Positions 1 to 5,028 of a DNA stretch of 5,028 bases are shown here, piece by piece. A model generated the notes under the pieces. That model had not been told where the DNA came from. It made no database searches and saw only the letters and a list, made by a program, of their open reading frames with translations. The first letter of the stretch is position 1, and each line of letters starts with the position of its first letter. Origin of the DNA: Spirochaeta sp. (lineage in GTDB: Bacteria > Spirochaetota > Spirochaetia > DSM-27196 > Alkalispirochaetaceae). Where the stretch lies: NCBI GenBank assembly GCA_007117185.1, contig SKHA01000360.1, positions 1 to 5,028 of the forward strand. Reading direction: 5' to 3'. The translations under genes were made by a program, and so were the position numbers.

Positions 1-457
1 GGCCCGCCTTCATCCCCGCTTCCACGTTGTCCGTGGCGACAAAACTCACCGGCACCGTGCTGTTCAGGGCCGAGTCCATCGTCACGATGGTGATCCCCCG
101 CTTCGCTGCTTCCTCCGCCAGTGGCGCCAGACGGTTGAAGTCGGCCGCCGCCAGGAGGATCGCGTCGGGGGCCTGTTCGATCACGTTGTGCAGGATCTCC
201 ATCTGCCGTTCGATGTCCCGCTCCCACCGCGGACCGACGATCACCGGCTCCACGTCAAGCTCCGTGGCCGCCGCCTGGATCCCCGCCCGGACCACTTGCC
301 AGAACTCCATATCCGGGCCGATTGTCTTCATCACCACCACGATCTTTTCGTTTCCCGGAGGGTGGATGGTGCGTTGCACAACCGGCCAGACCAGAAAAGC
401 CAGTATCGTCAGCACCAGCGCCGACCCGGCGAGAACTATCTGGGTGCCTTCTTTCAT
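1..457 (-). CDS. Membrane-anchored periplasmic sugar-binding-type protein (RbsB-like), N-terminal part; C-terminus beyond left edge
   Basis: Reading the minus strand from the ATG at 457-455 gives 152 uninterrupted codons to the window edge. Residues 1-5 (MKEGT) precede a hydrophobic helix at about 6-28 (IVLAGSALVLTILAFLVWPVV). There is no Cys lipobox and no clear signal-peptidase site, so it looks like an uncleaved anchor (inference). The mature fold starts at about 38 with KIVVVMKT, followed by FW (52-53), an amphipathic helix (VVRAGIQAAATEL), a second strand (PVIVG), then APDAILLAAAD (96-106), GITIVTMDSAL (121-131) and PVSFVATDN (136-144). This order is typical of the first lobe of type I sugar-binding proteins (Peripla_BP_4, ribose/galactose/xylose binders). 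FW and D128 sit where such proteins contact sugar. About half of a usual ~310-340 residue protein is present. Its start overlaps the kinase stop by 4 bp (ATGA). A role as co-sensor for the kinase is more likely than transport, because no transporter genes separate them, but a following ABC transporter cannot be excluded. The ligand is unknown. Confidence 0.85.
   Translation of the reverse strand, partial: MKEGTQIVLAGSALVLTILAFLVWPVVQRTIHPPGNEKIVVVMKTIGPDMEFWQVVRAGIQAAATELDVEPVIVGPRWERDIERQMEILHNVIEQAPDAILLAAADFNRLAPLAEEAAKRGITIVTMDSALNSTVPVSFVATDNVEAGMKAG
454..457 (-). other. ATGA stop/start overlap, kinase to binding protein
   Basis: The kinase TGA (456-454) and the binding-protein ATG (457-455) share bases. 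A 4-bp overlap of this type typically couples translation of the two genes and supports co-production of kinase and binding protein. Confidence 0.85.
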
Positions 458-2238
458 TCCCTTTGCTCTCCCTCTCCCTCGGTGGGGAGAATGATCGGCA
501 ACCGAATCTCCACAGTAGTACCGCTGCCGTTGGTACTGCAGAAGGAGAGCCCGTAGGCGTTGCCGAAATAAAGCTTGATTCGCTCGTTGACGTTGCGCAC
601 GCCCACTCGGGCTCCCTTCCGGATCACCCGGCCATTACGCTGGGGTTCACTCCGGGCAGCTCCGTCCAGTATCGTCAGGCGTTGCGCCTCGTCCATCCCC
701 ACCCCGTCGTCGGCCACCGCCAGCAGAACCTCTCCTTCGCGGATCCCGCCGGAGACGTGGACGCAGCCCCCGTCCTCCTTGTTCTTTATCCCGTGATAGA
801 TCGCGTTCTCCACCAGGGGTTGCAAAATCACCTTGGGCACCTGCAACCGGGTAATCTCGGGGTCCACGGCGATGCGGAAGTCCAGTTTGTCCCGGTAACG
901 CAGTTTCTGAATGGTCAGATAGTTGCGGATGTGCTCCATCTCATCGTGGATGCTGACCAACTCGTCTCCCCGGCTGATTGAGAGGCGCAGAAGCCGGGCC
1001 AGCGCCGAGACCATCTTCACCACCTCTTCGTGCTGCTTCCCCTCGGCCATCCAGATGATCGAATCCAGGGTGTTGTACAGAAAGTGCGGCGTGATCTGGT
1101 TCTGCAGCGCCAGCAGTTCGCTGCGCCGCTTCTCTTCCTGCTCCTCGGCGTTGCGCTGCACCAGCTCCTTGATCCGGGCGAGCATGATGTTGAAGTCCCG
1201 GGCGAGGTCGCCGATCTCGTTATTGCTCCTCACGTTGGCGGAGATCTCAAAGTCACCCCGCTCCACTGCCCGCATGGAGGACCGCAGCTCCAGGATGGGC
1301 CGTGAGAGGTGGCGGGAGATAAGAACCGAGACGAGAATCGCCAGAGCGATGCAGGCAAGGGTCCAGTAGAAGTAGTACTGCTGAATCAGCGCCCGGTTTT
1401 CAACCATCTCGGAGGCGTAATTGACCCCCACGATGCGCCACCCCGTCCGGGACGAGGTGGAAACGGTGTAGATACGCTCGTTACTGCCGTCATCCACCGC
1501 AAAGGAACCACTGGAGTGTTCCAGCACGCGATCAATATACTCCCGTTCCAGGTTGCTGTAGATCAGCTCCTGCCGGGGGTGATAGACGATCCGCCCGTCA
1601 CGGTCGACGATAAATACGTAACCCCGCCGGCCAAAGCTGATGCCGCTGAGCAGCTCGTTGATCACCGAGAAGTTCATGTCCACCAGCATCACACCGTACT
1701 CTGTACTGCGGCTCAGGGTGATCACCCAGCGGTACACCCCTTCAACGACGTTCTGCACGTGAGAGGAAGAGACAACAGTGCTCCCCCGGGCTGCACGAGC
1801 GCTGCGATGCCAGTGCTGATCCTCCAGCACGACCACCCTGTTCAGGACGATGTTCGGGTCGTGGGTGAGGACGGCGCCGTTGTCCCCGGCTATCAGAATG
1901 AGGGAGATGTCGTTTCGCGTTCGGGAGATCGAGTTCAGGAACGAGGTGATCCGCTCCCGGTCGGTCCGCTCGTCCGGCACCGGGTCCAGCGAAAAGTACT
2001 CCTGTACCAGCTCGTTGAGCTGCACCACCTCGGCGATGTTCTCCATGTGCAGAATGTACGAGTCGATATTGGTCTGAACCTGCGCGATCAGCTCGGCGGT
2101 GTACTCCATCGCCGTACGCCGGACCGCCTCGCGGGTGAAGTTGTAGGAGACAACAGCGATGCTCGAGGCGGTACCCAGCACCATGATGGCCAGGGCGGCG
2201 GTGATGGTATTCTGGATGCGCCGGGATCTGCGACTCAT
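454..2238 (-). CDS. Sensor histidine kinase, LytS/YesM type with Cache sensor and HAMP
   Basis: A 594-residue membrane kinase that should autophosphorylate on His and pass the phosphate to the regulator encoded just upstream. In order: short basic N-terminus (MSRRSRR); TM1 about 10-33; extracytoplasmic domain about 34-285 with double-Cache features, including FGRRGYVFIVDRDGRIVYHP (about 202-221) and TGWRIVGV (265-272); TM2 about 288-308; HAMP about 308-362 (RPILELRSSM, NEIGDLARDFN); a short Glu/Arg-rich helix; His_kinase domain with QITPHFLYNTLDSI (phospho-acceptor H385); HATPase with N box LVENAIYHGI (475-484), G1 box DDGVGMD (510-516) and G2-like GARVGVRNVNERI (542-554). The ATG at 2238 is chosen because it overlaps the regulator stop (ATGA), has GGGAG about 11 nt upstream, and puts the basic residues directly before TM1. 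An upstream in-frame ATG at 2286 would add 16 residues lying inside the regulator gene. The C-terminus ends in a charged tail (EGEGEQRE). The family is certain; the ligand is unknown. Confidence 0.95.
   Translation of the reverse strand: MSRRSRRIQNTITAALAIMVLGTASSIAVVSYNFTREAVRRTAMEYTAELIAQVQTNIDSYILHMENIAEVVQLNELVQEYFSLDPVPDERTDRERITSFLNSISRTRNDISLILIAGDNGAVLTHDPNIVLNRVVVLEDQHWHRSARAARGSTVVSSSHVQNVVEGVYRWVITLSRSTEYGVMLVDMNFSVINELLSGISFGRRGYVFIVDRDGRIVYHPRQELIYSNLEREYIDRVLEHSSGSFAVDDGSNERIYTVSTSSRTGWRIVGVNYASEMVENRALIQQYYFYWTLACIALAILVSVLISRHLSRPILELRSSMRAVERGDFEISANVRSNNEIGDLARDFNIMLARIKELVQRNAEEQEEKRRSELLALQNQITPHFLYNTLDSIIWMAEGKQHEEVVKMVSALARLLRLSISRGDELVSIHDEMEHIRNYLTIQKLRYRDKLDFRIAVDPEITRLQVPKVILQPLVENAIYHGIKNKEDGGCVHVSGGIREGEVLLAVADDGVGMDEAQRLTILDGAARSEPQRNGRVIRKGARVGVRNVNERIKLYFGNAYGLSFCSTNGSGTTVEIRLPIILPTEGEGEQRE
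458..480 (-). promoter_or_regulatory. Purine-rich ribosome binding site for the sugar-binding protein gene
   Basis: On the minus strand a repeated purine tract, GAGGGAGAGGGAGAG (480-466), lies 8 nt before the ATG at 457. Its last GGGAG core (472-468) is 10 nt from the ATG, and a further AAGGG sits almost against the start. The tract also encodes the Glu/Gly-rich end of the kinase. It should permit independent initiation as well as coupling through the ATGA overlap. Confidence 0.6.
2235..2238 (-). other. ATGA stop/start overlap, regulator to kinase
   Basis: The regulator TGA (2237-2235) overlaps the kinase ATG (2238-2236). The overlap is the same type as that between kinase and binding protein and indicates coupled translation of the two-component pair. 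Confidence 0.88.
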
Positions 2239-3863
2239 GCGCCCTGCCGCTCCCGGCTCTGGTCGCGGTACTCCGAGGGACTCCATCCGGTCTGCTTCCT
2301 GAACGTCAGGCTGAAGTAGTGGGCCTCACGAAACCCCACCTGCGCAGCGATCTCGTAGATCTTCTGGTCTGTCCTGCTCAGCAGCGCCTTCGCCTCCCGC
2401 ATGCGCACGGTGGTAAGGTACTCAACGAAGGTCATGCCGGTATGGTTCTTGAAGATCGGACTGAGATAACTCTTGCTCACCGCCAGGGCGGAACATACCG
2501 CCTGCAGCGACAGGTCCGGCTGGGCGAAGCGTTCGTTGATAACCTGCACCGCCGCAACCGCCTTGCGATGGGAGTGCTGCAACCTCCGGTTCTCCAGCAG
2601 ATGACACGCACCGACAATAAAGTGACGAAACCATTGTTCGATTTCGTCGATTGTCTTGATCCTGCCCAGCTGCTCGAAGGGGTTCCGGGGAAAATCCGGG
2701 ATCTCCCGGTAGTCGATCTCGATGGAATCCAGGGCGTTCAGCCCGTCCGCCAGGACGCGATGAATCACCACGGCGGGGTACTCAACACTCTCCACCAGCC
2801 GAAAGCGTCGAATGATCTCGGTGAACGCGTCGGTGGTTTCCTCCACCGAGCCGGTCTTGAGGGCATCTATAAATCGAGAACGCGCCGCGAAGTCTGACGA
2901 ATCGTCCCGACCCGTCCCGGCAACAGGGGCAGCTGCCTCCGGAACGACTCCGCGGACCTGTTGCATCGTGATCACCTGGTTGGCTCCAAGAACGAAACGC
3001 TGTTCCAGGGCGACCCGGGCGGTACGAAACGACCGCGGCACGTCACTCAACGACTCCACAGCGTCACCGATACCGATGGAAACGGTACGACCAAGGGAAC
3101 GCTGCACCCGGTCCGAGATCATCTCGGCGCAATCCAGGGCGAGGGAAACCGCTTGATCAGGCGTCGGCAACGAGAGGAGAACGATCACCTCATCGTCGGC
3201 GGTGGAAAACACCACCGCTCCCGGGACCGCCGCCGCCGCCCCGGCGATCTCGTTCTGAACGGCGATTGCGTCAAGACTGTCTGCGGTGTCACCGTCGTCG
3301 CGGTCGCACAGCAGCACCGTAAGAATCGGCCCCGGAAGGTTCAGGTCCAGCAGCTCCGCCTTCTGGGCTGCTTCCGCCAGGGGTATGGAATGATGAATGA
3401 TGCTGTTCAGAAAGCGCTCCCGCAACAGGGGGATGCTCTCCCTGAGCTGGGCCTGCAGCCGTTCGAGATTCTGCGTGCGGTGTCGTTCCTCGTCCAGCTC
3501 TTTCCGCAGGGAATCCAGGACGTCCCGGAGTTCCGCGGCGGTGATTGGCTTCAGGATGAAATCGCGCACATTGAGCCGCACCGCCTCCTGGGCGTACTCA
3601 AACTCGTCGTAGCCGGTCAGGAGAATGGTCTTTGTCGCCGGATACTGCTCCGAGATGGAAGCGGCCAGCTCCAGCCCGTCCACGAAGGGCATGCAGATGT
3701 CGGTGAGGACCACGTCAGGACGCAGGTCCTCCAGCGCCTGCAGACCTTCCCGGCCGTCCCGGCAGGCGCCGACCAGCTCGAATCCGTGGGCACCCCAATC
3801 GATGGCGCTGGAGATTCCCTCGCGAACCAGAGGTTCGTCGTCGATGATCAAAAACCGATACAT
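2235..3863 (-). CDS. Response regulator with AraC-type DNA-binding domain (YesN type)
   Basis: A 542-residue cytoplasmic transcription regulator, partner of the downstream kinase. The receiver (1-~120) has the acidic pair D8/D9 in LIIDDEP, phospho-acceptor D55 in VVLTDICMPFVDG, switch T83 in LLTGYDEFEYA and K105 in ILKPI, so all catalytic positions are intact. A charged, probably coiled-coil linker follows (about 112-150). The middle (about 175-300) has the pattern of the degenerate GGDEF-like module common in YesN proteins (TVLLCDRDD, VSIGIGD at 261-267, ARVALEQRFVLG at 282-293) without GGDEF catalytic residues. A helical section follows (about 325-435). The C-terminal ~105 residues form an AraC domain with two helix-turn-helix units: LSLQAVCSALAVSKSYLS (about 453-470) and KIYEIAAQVGFREAHYFS (about 502-519), the latter followed by FRKQTGWSPSEYR. 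The ATG at 3863 lies 2 bp after the racemase stop. An in-frame GTG at 3869 would add two residues and give a GTGA overlap. Likely targets are carbohydrate genes (inference). Confidence 0.95.
   Translation of the reverse strand: MYRFLIIDDEPLVREGISSAIDWGAHGFELVGACRDGREGLQALEDLRPDVVLTDICMPFVDGLELAASISEQYPATKTILLTGYDEFEYAQEAVRLNVRDFILKPITAAELRDVLDSLRKELDEERHRTQNLERLQAQLRESIPLLRERFLNSIIHHSIPLAEAAQKAELLDLNLPGPILTVLLCDRDDGDTADSLDAIAVQNEIAGAAAAVPGAVVFSTADDEVIVLLSLPTPDQAVSLALDCAEMISDRVQRSLGRTVSIGIGDAVESLSDVPRSFRTARVALEQRFVLGANQVITMQQVRGVVPEAAAPVAGTGRDDSSDFAARSRFIDALKTGSVEETTDAFTEIIRRFRLVESVEYPAVVIHRVLADGLNALDSIEIDYREIPDFPRNPFEQLGRIKTIDEIEQWFRHFIVGACHLLENRRLQHSHRKAVAAVQVINERFAQPDLSLQAVCSALAVSKSYLSPIFKNHTGMTFVEYLTTVRMREAKALLSRTDQKIYEIAAQVGFREAHYFSLTFRKQTGWSPSEYRDQSRERQGA
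2239..2254 (-). promoter_or_regulatory. Ribosome binding site for the kinase gene
   Basis: The minus strand reads GGGAGCGGCAGGGCGC directly before the ATG at 2238. GGGAG (2254-2250) is 11 nt away and AGGG (2245-2242) is 3 nt away. Neither spacing is ideal. Together with the ATGA overlap this supports the start at 2238 rather than the upstream ATG at 2286. Confidence 0.5.
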
Positions 3864-3869
3864 CGTCAC
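3861..3869 (-). other. Tight racemase/regulator junction (GTGACGATG)
   Basis: The minus strand reads GTG-ACG-ATG. The racemase TGA (3868-3866) lies within it, leaving 2 bp before the regulator ATG. The GTG at 3869 is in the regulator frame and would give a 4-bp GTGA overlap like the other junctions. No Shine-Dalgarno match is seen in the 14 nt before the ATG (CGGCTGTTGTGACG); the nearest purine-rich run, GGGGTGGA, is about 20 nt upstream. Regulator translation therefore probably depends on ribosomes finishing the racemase. Confidence 0.6.
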
Positions 3870-5028
3870 AACAGCCGGTATCCACCCCGGGTGGACTGCA
3901 TCGCCACCGGCACGCCGCCGCGGAGGTACACCCGGGGAATCCGCGGGGCAAACCCGCAGGTTATCTCGTAGGGAATTGTTTCGGTAATGCCGGCGATCTC
4001 CTCGGCGCTGATCCGCTCCAGCTGGCCGCGGTCGTCGGCGGACTCGCCAATCAGCACCACCGTGTCGCCCAGGCGAACCCGCGGGGCGATCCGTGAAAGG
4101 TCCAGGGCGATCATATCCATGGAAACCCGACCGGCAACGGGAACCCGCCGGCCGTGACACAGCACGTGCCCCCGGTTGGAGAGGGATCGCGGGTAGCCGT
4201 CGCCGTAGCCCACCGGGACGATTCCGATGGTGGAACCGGGGCCGACCCGGTAGCTGCGGCCATACCCCACCGTCCAGTCCCGGTCGTACCGGGTCAGTTT
4301 CACGATGGCGCTCTCCACGCGCATCATCGGCTTGAGGGGAACGGTGTGGTCAACTTCATCGCTGGGGAAGAGTCCGTACATGGCGATCCCCGGTCGGACC
4401 AGATCCAGCGCCGCTTCGGTGGGCAGATCGATCAGGGCCCCGCTGTTGGCGATGTGGCGATACCGGGGTCGCAACCCCTCCCGGGCAAGCTCATCGAGAA
4501 GGGTGACAAACTGCCGGATCTGCCCCCGGGCGAACGTCTTGTCCGCTTCGTCGCTGCCGGGGAAGTGGCTGTATACCCCCTCTACAGTGGTACTCTGCAG
4601 CGAGAACAGCTGCTCCAGCTCTTCCCGGGGATCCCGGCTGAACATCCCCATGCGACCCATGCCGGTATCCACGTTGACGTGAATCATCGCGGTGGTCCCA
4701 AGCCGCGCCGCCGTCTCACTCAGGCTTCGGGCGTACTCAAGGCAACTCACGTTCAGACGCGCCCCGTCGCGCAGGGCAACCTCCACCTCTTCGGGAAAGA
4801 GGTCCTGAAGAATGAGGACCGGGGTGGTGATCCCGTGTTCCCGCAGGGTGAGAAACTCTTCCAGGGTGGCCACCGCCATCAGCTCTACGCCGAATCGCTC
4901 GCACGCCCCGGCCACCGCCACCGCGCCGTGACCGTAGCCGTCCGCCTTGACCGCCGGCATCAGCCGCGAATCGGGAACGCGGGCAGCCAGGACGCCAAGG
5001 TTATGATCCAGGGCGTCCAGATCCACCA
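3866..5028 (-). CDS. alr: Alanine racemase (EC 5.1.1.1), 5' end cut by the window edge
   Basis: A PLP enzyme that interconverts L- and D-alanine in the cytosol, supplying D-Ala for peptidoglycan. 386 codons are visible; numbering below starts at the GTG at 5026. The read begins VDLDALDHNL, which in the family follows about 5-15 residues, so the true start is just outside the window and this GTG is probably an internal Val. Seen: PLP-binding K27 in AVKADGYGHGA; VDTGMGRMG (119-127); RYRHIANSGALIDLP (188-202); LVRPGIAMYGL (209-219); catalytic Tyr Y255 in VGYGRSY; PVGYGDGYPRSL (271-282); GRVSMDM (299-305) with the conserved Met-Asp of the second active-site segment; PRIPRVY (361-367) near the C-terminus. 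Both the TIM-barrel and beta-domain halves are present, so the enzyme looks complete and active. N118 stands where classical enzymes have a carbamylated Lys (HLKVDTG versus HVNVDTG here). After PRVY there is a tail of about 19 residues. A related broad-specificity racemase is an alternative, but Alr is favoured. Confidence 0.96.
   Translation of the reverse strand, partial: VDLDALDHNLGVLAARVPDSRLMPAVKADGYGHGAVAVAGACERFGVELMAVATLEEFLTLREHGITTPVLILQDLFPEEVEVALRDGARLNVSCLEYARSLSETAARLGTTAMIHVNVDTGMGRMGMFSRDPREELEQLFSLQSTTVEGVYSHFPGSDEADKTFARGQIRQFVTLLDELAREGLRPRYRHIANSGALIDLPTEAALDLVRPGIAMYGLFPSDEVDHTVPLKPMMRVESAIVKLTRYDRDWTVGYGRSYRVGPGSTIGIVPVGYGDGYPRSLSNRGHVLCHGRRVPVAGRVSMDMIALDLSRIAPRVRLGDTVVLIGESADDRGQLERISAEEIAGITETIPYEITCGFAPRIPRVYLRGGVPVAMQSTRGGYRLL

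Noticed and set aside
322..981. Plus-strand open frame spanning the end of the kinase gene and the start of the binding-protein gene
   Set aside because: It lies opposite two well-supported genes, has low-complexity composition, and shows no family resemblance.
2239..2286. 16-residue N-terminal extension of the kinase from an ATG at 2286
   Set aside because: It would lie inside the regulator gene. The ATG at 2238 has the ATGA overlap, a GGGAG upstream and the basic residues directly before TM1.
1309..2319. Long plus-strand open frame (336 codons) opposite the kinase gene
   Set aside because: It is antisense to a kinase with clear domains throughout. Its translation is rich in His, Pro, Arg and Val with no recognisable motif, as expected of a GC-rich shadow frame.
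2422..2634. 70-codon minus-strand open frame inside the regulator gene
   Set aside because: It is an alternative frame of the AraC domain with no motif and no ribosome binding site.
2961..3971. Long plus-strand open frame, also 336 codons, opposite the regulator
   Set aside because: It is antisense to the receiver and middle part of the regulator and has no domain-like pattern. The length matching the other shadow frame is coincidence; the translations do not resemble each other.
3864..4160. 99-residue N-terminal extension of the regulator from an ATG at 4160
   Set aside because: It lies wholly within the racemase gene in another frame and is Arg/Pro/Gly-rich. A receiver domain is expected to start right at MYRFLIIDDE.
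5024..5026. GTG at 5026 as the true start of alanine racemase
   Set aside because: The family has several residues before the DLDAL motif, so the frame almost certainly continues beyond the right edge and the GTG is an internal Val.
1..5028. Promoter, terminator, riboswitch, tRNA, transposon or CRISPR elements
   Set aside because: None could be supported. The genes abut or overlap with at most 2 bp between them, and no direct-repeat array or stem followed by a T-run was seen at any junction.

Overview
The window is fully coding, on the minus strand only. Four genes lie head to tail with no intergenic space, so they read as one transcription unit running from right to left. By eye the DNA is GC-rich (roughly 60%). 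It probably comes from a free-living bacterium rich in YesN/LytS-type two-component systems and sugar ABC transporters. A spirochaete of the Spirochaeta/Alkalispirochaeta kind, or a GC-rich Firmicute, would fit, but this is a low-confidence guess and the sequence alone does not settle the taxon.

Layout in the direction of transcription: (1) 5028-3866, alanine racemase (alr), lacking only its first few residues, which lie beyond the right edge; (2) 3863-2235, a response regulator with an N-terminal receiver, a long middle section and a C-terminal AraC-type DNA-binding domain (YesN type); (3) 2238-454, a membrane sensor histidine kinase with TM - periplasmic double-Cache-like domain - TM - HAMP - LytS-type kinase; (4) 457-1, the first 152 residues of a membrane-anchored periplasmic sugar-binding-type protein (RbsB-like), which runs off the left edge. 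The alr/regulator junction is TGA-CG-ATG, or a GTGA overlap if the upstream GTG is used. The other two junctions are ATGA overlaps, so all four genes look translationally coupled.

Genes 2-4 make a coherent three-part signalling cassette. A solute-binding protein, apparently held in the membrane by an uncleaved N-terminal helix and without a lipobox, would sit beside a Cache sensor kinase that phosphorylates an AraC-type regulator. The layout resembles the known XylFII-LytS-AraC xylose-sensing systems of clostridia, where a binding protein serves as co-sensor rather than as part of a transporter. The expected target is a carbohydrate uptake or use operon, probably nearby but not visible here. 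The unusual points are the coupling of this cassette to a cell-wall enzyme gene, and an Asn in the racemase at the position where classical alanine racemases carry a carbamylated Lys.

No RNA gene, mobile element, CRISPR array, promoter or terminator was seen. The operon promoter must lie right of the window and its end left of it.
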